Source of the DNA: Rhizomys pruinosus
Lineage: Eukaryota > Chordata > Mammalia > Rodentia > Spalacidae
Reading direction: 5' to 3'
Assembly: GCA_009823505.1 (NCBI GenBank)
Contig: VZQC01001015.1
Location: forward strand, 350,307 to 414,306
Length of the DNA: 64,000 nucleotides
The translations under genes were made by a program, and so were the position numbers. Within the stretch, counting starts at the first letter, position 1. Each line of letters starts with the position of its first letter. Of the stretch, positions 45,471 to 55,374 are shown one piece after another. Below the pieces are notes generated by a model. The model searched no databases, was not told where the DNA came from, and worked only from the letters and a program-made list of their open reading frames with translations.

Positions 45471-45505
45471 AGGAGAGAGAGAGAAGGAGAGAGCAAGAGA
45501 AAGCA
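45388..45505. repeat. (TG)n(GA)n compound microsatellite
   Basis: About 22 TG units (45388-45432) followed by a GA-rich run with AAGG interruptions to 45505. Sense and antisense dipeptide frames here are artefacts. Confidence 0.97.
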
Positions 45506-45714
45506 CAATAGCATAATAGTTCCTCAGTCCATCACTTCTTGTTGCTATATCCTGCATTTTTGTTTGCATTTTCTTCCTGGGAACTAAAGGCTATACACTA
45601 AGAGCCACCTAGACTAATAGACACGTAACCCTTCAATCCAGTGCCCTTGAAACATCTGTCCAACATATGGTTAGAGAGGAAAAAGAGAACCTGACTTCCT
45701 CTCAAGATGTTTGT

Positions 45715-45942
45715 AAAGATATGTTTATTTTTATCTTTATGCGTATGTTTTGAGTGCCTGCATATGTGTCTACACCATGAGAGTGCCTGAAGCCCCGAGG
45801 ACTCCAGAGGAGGTCATTGGACCACTTGCAACGGAAGCTACAGTTGGTTATGAGCCACCTATTGTGAATATTGGGAGCCAACCCTGGGTCCTCTGCAAGA
45901 ACAGCAACCCTGCTCAACTGCCAGGCCATCTTTCCAACACAT
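45715..45942 (-). mobile_element. B2/B3-type SINE, diverged
   Basis: Reverse element: GTGTCTACACCATGAGAGTGCC, CCAGAGGAGGTCATTGGACC, GGAGCCAACCCTGGGTCCTCTGC, ending CCATCTTTCCAACAC. Confidence 0.75.
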
Positions 45943-46011
45943 CCCTAAATATTTTGTTTTCAGAGTGTAAATGAATTATTTTATTTCCATTGGTTGAAAG
46001 ATAGTCACTAT

Positions 46012-46155
46012 TAAAAAAAGAGAAGAAGGAAGGAAGAAAAGGAGATAAGGGGGGGAAAGGAGATAAGGGGGGAGGGAGAAAAGAAGAAAGGAAGGGGAAG
46101 AGGGAGGGAGGGAGGGAGGGAGGGAGGGAAAGATGGAGGGAGGGAGGAGAAGGCC
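46012..46155. repeat. (GGGA/GGAA)n purine tract
   Basis: 140 bp almost free of pyrimidines on the plus strand, with GGGA runs at 46100-46130. Confidence 0.95.
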
Positions 46156-46771
46156 AAGTATTTCCATTGTCCTTAGCTTTGGTTTCTCTTTGGAATTCTT
46201 TTGTAACTTAGGAACCAAGGAACTTCTTGGGAGGTTTATTAAAAGGTTTAAAATTCACAACGTACATCACTCCTCTTGTAAATCATCGCACGCCACACAT
46301 TACATGGCTCTGGAATTTCTGCTTACCACAGTGGCGTCTTTGCACTGGTTACACATGCAGTGTGCTGCTCATCGTGATCATTCCAGAACAAACTATTTTA
46401 GGCATAATAAATATTTTTACATCTTCACCTGGCTCCCATTACAGTGATGACTTTTCCCATTGGAGAAGGGACACTCTCTCTCCCCGTTGTTTTTCTCCAG
46501 GATGTCTACTGAAGATTGTCGTGCTGGGGAGCTGGCCCATCCACGTGCCACCCACCCACATGTTTAGGATAACAGGACGACACCTTAGAGGAGTCATATA
46601 TAGCACATATGGGCCTGAAGACCTGCTATTGGGAACTCCACAGGGCATATTTTCCAGCATTTCTTTATTATTAATAAACACTATGAAGCACAGTCGATTG
46701 CTGTCTTTACTATATACTCCAATTCAGTATCAGTAGCCAGTCAGGCTGTCTTCATAAATAAAGTTTTATTT
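46156..46771. other. Unique-looking block with a 169-codon open frame
   Basis: No repeat recognised until an AATAAAGTTTTATT segment near its end. A plus-strand frame runs from ATG at 46227 to 46736 without a stop. I recognise no domain, and a second frame overlaps it, so I do not call a gene. Confidence 0.4.
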
Positions 46772-46773
46772 TG

Positions 46774-46913
46774 CCAGGCATGGTGGCACATGGCTTTAAT
46801 CCCAGTCCTCGGGAGGCAGAAGCAGGTGGATTTCTGTAAGATCAAGGCCAGCCCGGTCCACAAAGTGACTTCCAGGCAGGCTGGGACTAGGGAGATCCTG
46901 TCAAAAAAAAAAA
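46774..46913 (+). mobile_element. B1 SINE
   Basis: B1 body from TTGCCAGGCATGGTGGCACATGG to GATCCTGTCAAAAA with scattered changes. It splits the hAT fossil around 46757-47070. Confidence 0.9.
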
Positions 46914-47070
46914 AATCACTCTATCAATAGATCAATAAACAAGGTTTTATTAGAACACAGACATCCCTGTTCCTCTGTGCACTGGCCGAGTCTTCCTTTG
47001 TGCTACCTGAGCTAAGCTGAGTGGCTGCAGCACAGACCAGTGCAGCCTGCAGCAGGAACATACTATGTCC
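46914..47070 (+). mobile_element. hAT transposon fossil, split by B1
   Basis: AATAAACAAGGTTTTATTAGAACACAGACATCCCTG, GCTAAGCTGAGTGGCTGCAGCACAGACC matches the same hAT family as 37700 in the opposite orientation. A similar AATAAAGTTTTATT at 46757 lies on the other side of the B1. Confidence 0.62.
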
Positions 47071-47084
47071 TTAAGAAACATGCT

Positions 47085-47332
47085 GGGGCTGGAGAGATGG
47101 CCTAGTGGTTAAAAGCGCCGACTGCTCTTGCAGAGGACCCGGGTTCGATCCCCAGTACCCACATGGCAGCTGAGAACCATCTTTAACTCTAGTTCCAGGG
47201 GAATCTGACACTGTCTTCTGACCTCTGCAGCATTGCATGACATGGGTGCACAAACCTACATGCAGACAGTACATTCATACACATACAAAATAAATAAAAT
47301 TTAAAATTTTTTAAAAAGAACTTAAAAAAAAA
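47085..47332 (+). mobile_element. B2 SINE
   Basis: Near-consensus B2 with a long A/T tail. Flanked by AAGAAACATGCT (47073-47084) and AAGAAATATGCT (47333-47344), one substitution apart. Confidence 0.95.
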
Positions 47333-47346
47333 AAGAAATATGCTTC

Positions 47347-47559
47347 CTGGACCAGCAAAATTGCTCAGTGAGTAAAGGTGCTTGCCACCAAGACTGACCA
47401 CCTGATTTCAGTCCAGGGATCCACAGAGTGGAAGGAAAGAATTGACTCCTATAAGTTGTCCTCTGACCTACACACACTCACACTCACACTCACACACACA
47501 CACACACACGCACACATACACACCATAAATAATACATAAATAAATCTATTTAATTAAAA
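47347..47559 (+). mobile_element. B3 SINE at the same target word
   Basis: B3 head (GACCAGCAAAATTGCTCAGTG), AGTTGTCCTCTGACCTAC, CA-rich stretch and an ATAAAT tail. Flanked by AAGAAATATGCT (47333-47344) and AAGAAATGTGCT (47560-47571). Confidence 0.9.
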
Positions 47560-47821
47560 AAGAAATGTGCTACTTCTTCATTCTGTAAAATAATAGAACA
47601 CCATTATTACTTATTAAACTGTTCCTATAACGATCATGTCCCCTTGAAACAAGCTCCTGTAACCCCCCACCAGGACACTTGGGACAGTGGTGATTAGGAA
47701 TTCACAGGTTGTCCTTACGCTGGATGCCCTACACAGATTGACCAGACCTTCAGAAATGCTTTGGGCTGTGTGAAACATGATGCTGCTTTTTTCTACTCTC
47801 ATACATTGAGATTCTCACAAA

Positions 47822-48232
47822 ATGAAAATCTTGGGAAGTAAACAACTCGGTAGCTTCAGGAAGTCCCTAAACGTGACCAGGTTTACTAGGCTCCTCCTTC
47901 CCCAAGCATCTATAAGCCCCAAGGCCTGCTGAGAGACACTCTCACACCAGCAGAAAGGCCTAGAAGAAGTAAAGACCAGGGAACTGCTTGGAAGAGAGGA
48001 AGAGGCTCAGACCCACTGAGCTTCATGGAAGAGATGCTCTCCAGGCTTTTGAGCTGCCTATAGCAGTGAATGTAGCTCAGCTACATTCCTGAGCTGTCAC
48101 CCCAGCTAGGGTGTCCTTTGGGGGTGCCACTGTGAGTCAGCATGCTCCTTAATAAACTCATTGGCTCACCATTCGCCTTGGGTGGTGTTCTTCCTTCGGT
48201 CCGTCATTGATTGGTTCCCCGTCTGGGGTGAG
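47822..48232 (+). mobile_element. ERV-type LTR with polyadenylation signal
   Basis: About 410 bp from TGAAAATCTTGGG to roughly GGTGAGTAGACA, holding CCTTAATAAACTCATTGG near 48149 and CTTCGGTCCGTC then a CCCCGTCTGGGG inverted pair in the U5-like end. A partial relative is at 8716. Ends and TSDs are uncertain. No retroviral genes follow. Confidence 0.65.
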
Positions 48233-48544
48233 TAGACATTTGTTCCCGTCTTCCCAGGAAGAGTGTCACACAGCTCCTGACCATTTTCAATTTGTGAATC
48301 TGTCTCACTGCTTCACGTGATCCCGTTTTTTTCATTGGCATGTATTCATTTCGCACTGCGGGGAGGTTAATATCTGTTGTATATAAAGAATTCAGAAACT
48401 AAATACCAAAAGAATAGCCAGTGAATAAATGAGATAATGAAATAGACAGCCTTCCCAAAAAATAAGGTGTAGATGGGAAATAGCCACAGAACTAGTCCAG
48501 CATCTTTAGCCATCAGGCCAAGGCACTGAGATCCCATCCCACCT
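48233..48544. other. Unique-looking spacer
   Basis: No recognised gene or repeat. Confidence 0.35.
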
Positions 48545-48972
48545 GTCACAATGATAACCAGAAAGAAACTAATAGCAACAGATGCTGCTGAGGATGAGGG
48601 AGGAGACGAAGCTTTTTCTCGGTGGCAATGAATGCACCCAGGTGCAGCCACTATGAAAGTCAACAGTTTCCTCAGAAAAACTAAATGTAGATATATTGTA
48701 TGCCCCAATGTTGGAACAATGCTTGAAACTAGTGGAAAGTCCATGAAAGTATGTTGAATGGAGGGTTGGATGTGCTGATGGGTGAATAGGTGAAATCTGG
48801 ACAACTATACCACAGCTGGGTACATGCTCAACACACTCTAAGTCAGTGTATCACAGAGATACTGGCACATCCACGTTTACTGTAACTATTCACAATAGCC
48901 AAGTCATGGAATCAGCCTAGATGCCCCAAGAAGATGAACCAACAAAGAAAATGTGGTAGACAGGCACAACAG
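48545..48972 (+). mobile_element. Old LINE-1 ORF2 3' fragment
   Basis: TGCTGCTGAGGATGAGGGAGG, GTGCAGCCACTATGAAAGTC, CCTCAGAAAAACTAAATG, CATCCACGTTTACTGTAACTATTCACAATAGCC and AAGAAAATGTGGTAGA are the ordered 3' ORF2 landmarks. Frameshifted and stop-ridden. It ends at the LTR at 48973. Confidence 0.75.
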
Positions 48973-49635
48973 TGTAGAAAGATCCAGTTTGAACTGGGGG
49001 CTAGTTCTAAGCTAGCACCCCTCAGGGCACTGCTTGGCCAAGGGTCTGACCCACCTGAAGGAGGAGGAAACAACCGTGGCCTAGATGCGTGATGCTGGGT
49101 GAGACAATGGTGTGCAGTGGCACAGAGTTGGGGGGCTTATGATTGATCCTGGGAACTGACACCATTTGTTTTATAAAAACAGGCTGTAGCAAGGAGTAAA
49201 TTTGAATTTCCAAGTAACATCATTTTTATTAATTATTGCAGCCATACAGGCCAAGGTAGGCCTGCATTTCGTTCGGGTGGCCAGTGGGTTGGAAAAAAGT
49301 CCCTTTGTGGACCACCAATCTGGGTAGCTGGTGTCGTGAGTGGACATAGGCTGAAGATAGGCCATTAGCCATCAGCCTGAAATTCCTGTTCAGGGTTCAG
49401 CAGTCCCTGGGCAGGTGGGAGGTCACAGCCAAGAGTGGAACACATGTCTCGTGGGTCCAGGCTAAGGGCCTGAATTGGGAGTACCACTCAGGCCAGGCTA
49501 CAGGGAGTAGCTGGCTGGCCTCTGCATCGAAGGGTCAGTTCCCCATAGTGTCCACAAAGTGGGCACTGTGTTCCCCTTCCCCTTAGCAGGGCCACGTGGT
49601 CCTGTTCAGCATAAAAAAGAAAGCTTCCTTACACA
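48973..49635 (-). mobile_element. Solo LTR of an endogenous retrovirus, copy B
   Basis: A 663-bp reverse copy of the LTR at 7157-7851. It runs TGTAGAAAGATCC ... CTTCCTTACACA on the plus strand, i.e. TG...CA in its own orientation. A 4-bp TSD ACAG flanks it (48969-48972 and 49636-49639). No internal region adjoins. Confidence 0.83.
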
Positions 49636-49896
49636 ACAGAACGCTTCGAACTGTGCTTTAAACAACAAAGAGCTAAGTCCTGGCTCCTAATAAGAAGACT
49701 GGATGGGTATTACTCTAGGCTCCACATTGAGCCCCAGGGACTGTGGAAACCACCATGACTCCAGGCATTGACTGTTCTTCCTGCTCCTCCAGGCTAAGGT
49801 TGCTCCCTCTGTGTCCTCACGTACATCAGTCAGGGTGCAGATCCTTGGCTCCGGGACTAAAGGTTGAATTCCCAGCAGAATAGAAGGAATGTGAAG
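49636..49896. other. Spacer between LTR and L1
   Basis: Nothing recognised. Confidence 0.35.
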
Positions 49897-51005
49897 GTTT
49901 ATATTCTTTTTTCATTTTTTTTGTACAAGATTACATTACAAATCAAATCTAGATCCATGTCCCTCTCCCTACCCTCCCCACCCCACCAGAGCTCATGCAT
50001 TCTGCAAAACATATTTTTCATCTTTTTCTCAGTCTCTCTCAACATTCTCGATGCAGAAGTTGACTGTTTCAAGCAGAAGTTCACCGTTTCAGTCAGTTCT
50101 TTGACCCAGTCTTTTCTATTGTTGTTGTTGTTGTTCTTTCTAATATGCATCACTCCCAAATACTTGGACAAAAGCTCAAGGAGCTCTGCACAAGAAATAC
50201 CTACAACTAGGTAATTTGCTCTAGCATCCACAGATGAGGGATTCCATTTGTTCTAGTTTGTCTTCCATTGCTGTGACAAAACACTCTGACCGACACCAAC
50301 TTGGGGAGGAAAGGGTTAATTCAGCTCACATCTCCTGGGTCACAGTTCATCACTCAGGGAGCCCAAGGTAGGAACTAAGGGCAGGAACCTGGAGGCAGGA
50401 GCTGAAGCACAGGCCACGGAGGAATGCTGCTCACTGGTTTGCTCCCCTGGCTCATGCCCAGCCTGCCTTCTTATATGGTACACAACAACCTGCCCAGGGT
50501 GGCACCACTCATTGTGGGCTGGGTCCTCCCACATTGCTTGACAATCAAGACAATACTCCACAGATGTGGTCACAGGCCAATCCAATGGAGCCAATTCCCC
50601 AATTGAGGCTCCCTCAACCCAGGTGTGTCAAGTTGACACTAAAGCTATCCAGCACACCATTCATCGTTTGTTTTTCTGGGACTGTGTTACTTCACTCAGC
50701 ATGATATCTTCTAGCTCCATCCATTTTCCTGCAAAGTTCATGATGTCATCTTTTCTTTACCACTACATAGAACTCCATTGTGTAGATGTACCACATTTTC
50801 TCTATCCACTCGTCAGTTGAGGGGCACTTGGGTTGGTTCTAGTTCTTTGCTATTGTGAAGAGAGCTGCAATAAACATGGCTGTGCATGTATCTCTGCTGT
50901 AAGATGAGTTTTGTGGGTATATACCCAGGAGTGTTATGACTGGGTCAGGAGGCAAGCTTATTTTGAGTCTTCCAAGGGTTCTCCACACTGCTTGAAGATT
51001 TCTAT
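49897..51005 (-). mobile_element. LINE-1 3' fragment, split by an LTR
   Basis: Reverse L1: the 3' UTR and tail lie at 49897-50243 (starting ATATTCTTTTTTCATTTTTT), and the end of ORF2 at 50662-51005 (CCATCCATTTTCCTGCAAAG, GAGGGGCACTTGGGTTGGTT, TGTGGGTATATACCCAGGAG). Same family as the fragment at 2466, opposite strand. Dead. Confidence 0.85.
50249..50656 (-). mobile_element. MaLR-type solo LTR, complete
   Basis: A 408-bp unit, TGTTCTAG ... CCAGCACA, with perfect 5-bp TSDs CCATT at 50244-50248 and 50657-50661 inside an L1. Removing it and one CCATT rejoins continuous L1 sequence. The 5-bp TSD and ~400-bp length fit the ERVL-MaLR group. This copy anchors the diverged relatives at 1317, 10010 and 36763. 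Confidence 0.88.
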
Positions 51006-51278
51006 TCTAAAGATCTGGCTTTTTGAGCCAAAAAGAAAACCAGTAGCAGACTTCCTAAGTCACTGAACACTGCTGTGCCCGGTGGTGGGACAACACTAGA
51101 AGTTAGTAGTCAGTGAGAGTGTGATAAGTGGTGGGGTGGATGTGACGAGTGAAGAGGTGAGTTGTGGACAAAGCCTTTCAGATACAGTTTAATCTGGTGC
51201 CAACTGTAGATAACAGAGGAAGACAAGAGGTAGAACTGTTGGGGAATGGTTGTAGTTCAACCTTCTCATTCTCTGTGT

Positions 51279-51299
51279 GTTCTTACATGTGTGTATGTT

Positions 51300-51340
<41 letters not shown>

Positions 51341-51560
51341 GTCAGAAGACAATCAACCTTCTGTTCCTCAGCTCCATCTATCTTTTTTTGAGGCAAGGTT
51401 TCTCACTAGCCTTGCAGGCTAGGCTGGTTGGCCAGCAAGTCACAAGGATATGCCTGTCTCTGTCTCCCTAGCACTAAGTACACATGCCACCATGCCTGAC
51501 CTGAGTCCTCATACTTATAAGGCTTATATACATCATTGACTGAGCTATCTCCCAACTTTA
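51279..51560 (-). mobile_element. B4 SINE
   Basis: (TG)n at 51305-51338, TCAGAAGACAATCAACC, TTTTTTTGAGGCAAGGTTTCTCAC, GTTGGCCAGCAAGTC, and a head ending GACTGAGCTATCTCCCAAC. Confidence 0.82.
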
Positions 51561-52294
51561 GCCTTTTCATTTTTCAAATGGGGAATGTGAAATGTCAAAT
51601 AAGAAAATTGGGTATTATGTTGAATTTTTATTTTCTAATTGTTCAGCACAGACACTCCATTTTCCTAATAACAACTTCCTAATATGAAGACTCATCTCTC
51701 TGCAACACTGTGATACCAATGAGACGGCTGGTAGCCATGGAGGGGAAAGTTAACCACAGAGTCTGTGATATTCCATACCTTTGCCTGATTGCTTGTTCAG
51801 AAATGGACACAGACAAATGGCCACACAGCCTGGAAGAGGACATAGCTCTGGCACTGACGCATGCTTCCAAGAATTTGGTGGCTGGTGGTGACAGAGGGAG
51901 AGCCAGGCTGAGAGCTGGTCCCACGCAGGAAGGAAGCCGGAGTTCCTAGACGAACAGGCACACAGCAGCAAATATTCCTGGACTAGACAGTCTGCCTTTC
52001 TGTACAACATAAGAAAAAGCCCAACTCGATGGCTCAAAGTTATAAGATAATTCATTTTTTACCTCTCTCGTCTCTACTTCATCCTAAGGCTGGCCTTCTG
52101 GTTGTGAGGAAGAGGCTGCTAACAGTGTTCTCTTTCCAGAGTGAGTTGATGAAAGATCTCAACTGGAATTGCTGGGATTCAGTCTTGTTGGTCCCTTGCT
52201 TATTCAAGAAGCGACTGCTGTGATGAGTGTGCAGACTGGCTTGCTCCTGAGCTGAGGAGGCTCTGAAATCAAATTAGGAAGAGTTAGGTGCCCG
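51561..52294. other. Unique-looking spacer
   Basis: No recognised gene or repeat in about 730 bp. Overlapping frames at 51679-52055 lack motifs. Confidence 0.4.
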
Positions 52295-52632
52295 TGATGG
52301 TTTGGATGAGAACTGTCTCCCAGAGGCTCATGGACTTGAACACTTGGTAGGTTGGCGATGCTATTTGGGAAGAGCCTTTAGGAGCTGCAGCCTTGCTGGA
52401 GGAAGCACATGACTGGAGTCAGGGTGTGAGCACCCATGGCCTTGCCTACTTCAAGTTCATGCTGCCTCGGGGTCATGTTTGCTGTTCCAGATGTGAACTC
52501 TCAGATTCTGTTGCCTCCCACCGTGCTGGACTCGCCCTCCTCTGGAACTGTAAGCCCCAAATAAACTTTTCCTTCTCTAAGTTGTCTTAGTCATGGTATT
52601 TTATTACAGCAACAGAAAAGTGACTAATATAG
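52295..52632 (+). mobile_element. MaLR-type solo LTR
   Basis: It starts TGATGGTTTGGATGAGAACTG, continues with AGGCTCATGGACTTGAACAC and GCCTTGCTGGAGGAAGCAC, has polyadenylation-type CCCCAAATAAACTTTTCC, and ends CAACAGAAAAGTGACTAATATA. This is the ERVL-MaLR LTR layout. The terminal CA has decayed; TSDs not found. Confidence 0.82.
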
Positions 52633-52935
52633 TACTTGAAAAAGCAACTTAAGGGAAAATGTTTGCTTTGGTTTAAGATACCAGGATGCAGCCAGTCTTG
52701 GTGGGGACGTCACAGCAGCAGGAACTTGAGGCAGCTGGCGATATTATGTCCACAGTCATGAAGCGGAGGGTGATGAACACTTGTGTTCAGTGGACATTCT
52801 CCTCTTTATACAGTTCAGGATCTCAGCCCGTAGTGGGCGGGTCATTTCATCTCAATTAACCTACTCAACATAATCCCTCAAGGCATCCCAGACACTCATC
52901 TGACAGGTGATTCTAGATTCAGTTGACCACTGGAA
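52633..52935 (-). mobile_element. MaLR-like LTR remnant, inverted against its neighbour
   Basis: AAAGCAACTTAAGGGAAAATG, GCAGGAACTTGAGGCAGCTGG, CAGTTCAGGATCTCAGCCCGTAGTGGGCGGG resembles the family at 50249 in reverse but is well diverged. Confidence 0.55.
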
Positions 52936-54110
52936 TTGATAATCACAGTGAAAAGCTGAACTCTATCAGAAAGGACCAAATGGAATGAATGTTGGGATGG
53001 CAAACAGCACCCATGAAAGTTTTCATCATCTCCACTACAGAGTTATGTGCGACTGAAATATTTCTTCTATTCCTTAAACCAATTTGGCTTTATTTTCTTT
53101 ATTCTGCCTAAAGGCTCTTGCTAAGAATGGAGAAGGACCATTTCTCAACCATCACCTGGTACCCCTCATCTACTTCCTGTCTTCATTTTCCTCTTTGGTA
53201 GCACACGATTTAGTTTGTAGATTGCCACACTCATTGAAAAGAATGCTCTATGAGGACAGAAGTTAGAATGTTGCTTCTACTACCAATACCTGATCATGAT
53301 ATATGTTCAGTAAAACAAATATTTTTGGACAAATGAGACAGTGGTTAGATGCACGAATAAATACAACCTTGTGGAAGCAGAGGGACCTCAGAGGTGAGCT
53401 GGTCCCCTCCACAGAGGTAGTGATGGTCTCTCAGGTAAACCCAACATGTGCTCTGTCTTTCCATCTGGCGTCATAGTCCATCAGGGCTCCCAGTCTCCTG
53501 CCAGCCAACCTCTGCCTCTGACCACAGCCCACATGATTTCTCCCATTACACTGTTTTCTTCAAGTCTTTCGGTGTTTATATTTCTTGAACACAGCCTGCG
53601 TATTTGCATTCCAGGGTTTTTTTGTATTTACAGCAGAATTAGGAAAGTAACGGTGCCCTTTTGCTAGATTATGCTTCCCTCTAAGGGCTTCATCCTGGCT
53701 CTATCCTATAGCTCTTTCTCCGACTCTCATCTATCACCAGGTGCATTTAGAAGCCTCTCTCCAAATTGGGCCAAAGCACACTCCAGATCTTATTCCAAGC
53801 AGTACCTTACAACGTGATTGATTGCCAATGGTTTTCATGGGCAACATTCAATGGAGTCCTCCCCAGAATCCTTTCACATGCAAGTGGGCTGGTGTGTTGA
53901 ATCCTCCCTGATTGGAAAGCAAGGAGACCTGTGCCTGTCAGGCATAGATGGCATCTAGGTGCGGCTTGGGCTGCATCCATCTCAGAACTCCTCATGTACC
54001 CACCAGCTGGGGCAGGGCCCCAGCCTCTCCTCTTATAATGCAGGGGTTTAGTTGGTCATGGTATAGATACTTAAGGACTTTGTGCTCCTTCCAAAAATGT
54101 CCCTGAAATC
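52936..54110. other. Unique-looking block
   Basis: No recognised repeat or gene in 1.2 kb. Confidence 0.4.
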
Positions 54111-54230
54111 TGGGTCATTTGGAACAGTGTCTATTTCTTCATATATGTTCACTATATGACAGGTGTAGTTATCATTATTGAATTTCTTTTCTAAATGAAC
54201 TATGAACGCATTTATGAGTTGGCATGTCTA
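54111..54230 (+). repeat. Direct duplication, copy 1
   Basis: A 120-bp segment starting TGGGTCATTTGGAACAGTG and ending GAGTTGGCATGTCTA, repeated at 55257-55374 with about seven substitutions and a 2-bp indel. Confidence 0.95.
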
Positions 54231-54414
54231 GCAACTGGACCGTACCATGAAGTTACTTCAAGCAACAGAATACTGAATATGCACATGCAGTTGTCTGAAC
54301 AATGTGCTTCATGGATGCCACAACCAACTACTGAAGCAAAAGCTCAACATTAGGACCTTTGAAGAAATGCACGTTTGTCTTATAGCGGGTACTTTTCAAT
54401 AAATTCATTTTCAC

Positions 54415-54715
54415 ATGTGTGTGGGTACATGTGTACCTGTGTGTGCATATGTGTGTAGGCCAGAGGTTGATGTAAAGTGTCTTTCTCAGTTGCTCTAGAT
54501 CTTACCTTTTCAGGCAGAGTCACACATTGAGCCTGACCCTACATATTAGACCCGGCTGGCCAGTGAGCCGTGGGGCTCCTCTGCCTCTGCTTTCCCAGTG
54601 CTGGGCTGACGGGCACCTACTGCCATATCAGCTCTTTAAATGGGGACTGGGGGTTGAATTCAAGTCCTCAGGCATCGAGGTGAGCACTTTTCCTACTGAC
54701 TCCTCTCCCCAGCTC
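54415..54715 (-). mobile_element. B4 SINE
   Basis: TG-rich tail, GTGTAGGCCAGAGGTTGATG, CGGCTGGCCAGTGAGCC, GGGGACTGGGGGTTGAATTCAAGTCC, and a head ending CTCTCCCCAGCTCC. Confidence 0.82.
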
Positions 54716-54788
54716 CTAAATGCATTCAAAATTTTACTTTTGGAAAACTCACTTCCTCACTTCCTGACTTTGAACAAGTGGCTGAAAT

Positions 54789-54966
54789 CAGTGGTTTCTC
54801 AAATATGATCTCAGATTAGCAATAGCGACTAGGAACTTGTTCATGTGAAAATCCCAGGACCCAGGCCTGGAACTCTGGAATCAGAACTGGAGTGGGGACT
54901 TGACAATCTGGGTTTCAACACAAAGTTGGGGTGATTTTGATGCATGTGCACGTCTGAGAACCTCTG
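54789..54966 (+). mobile_element. hAT-Charlie MITE, MER5A-like
   Basis: Inverted ends CAGTGGTTTCTC (54789) and GAGAACCTCTG (to 54966), with GATTTTGATGCATGTGCACG near the right end. 178 bp, typical MITE size. Confidence 0.72.
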
Positions 54967-55039
54967 ACAAATTCTCCATAGCAAATGAAACCCACCAGGC
55001 TTGGCAAATGCAGGCCATAGTATACTTTAAGAATTAGAG

Positions 55040-55225
55040 TCAGTGTGGTCCCAACCTGTCATCCCAGCTACTCTAGAAGCCAAGGCAGGAGAAACCTAAA
55101 TCTAAGGCTAGCCTGGGCTCAAGACCAACCTGGGCTACTTAAAGAGACTCTGTGAACAACATGGTGGCGGGTGGGAGGATCTCAGTGGTAGGACACATGC
55201 AAGTGCCCTGGTTCTACCCTTAATA
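55040..55225 (+). mobile_element. B1-ID dimeric SINE, old
   Basis: A 7SL-like part (GTCATCCCAGCTACTCTAGAAGCC ... CCTGGGCTACTTAAAGAGACTC) followed by an ID-like part (GGGAGGATCTCAGTGGTAGGAC ... CTGGTTCTACCC). Confidence 0.7.
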
Positions 55226-55256
55226 CAAAAAACATATATTTAGTAGATTTTGCATG

Positions 55257-55374
55257 TGGGTCATTTGGAACAGTATCTATTTCTTCATATATGTTCAATA
55301 TAGGACAGTTGCAGTTATCATTATTGAATTTCTTTTCTAAATGAACTATGAATGCATTTGAGTTGGCATGTCTA
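55257..55374 (+). repeat. Direct duplication, copy 2
   Basis: 118 bp matching 54111-54230, from TGGGTCATTTGG to GAGTTGGCATGTCTA. The flanks are unrelated on both sides. Confidence 0.95.

Noticed and set aside
46757..46940. AATAAAGTTTTATT before the B1 and AATAAACAAGGTTTTATT after it, considered as the B1's TSDs
   Set aside because: The second copy lies about 25 bp beyond the A-tail, so it is more likely hAT-internal sequence than a TSD; the exact history is unclear.
48367..48804. 145-codon minus-strand frame with hydrophobic stretches resembling membrane segments
   Set aside because: Much of it is antisense to an L1 ORF2 fragment (48545-48972); the hydrophobicity follows from T-rich antisense sequence.
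54527..54808. 93-codon plus-strand frame
   Set aside because: It runs through an antisense B4 into the MER5A-like MITE, so it is repeat-derived.
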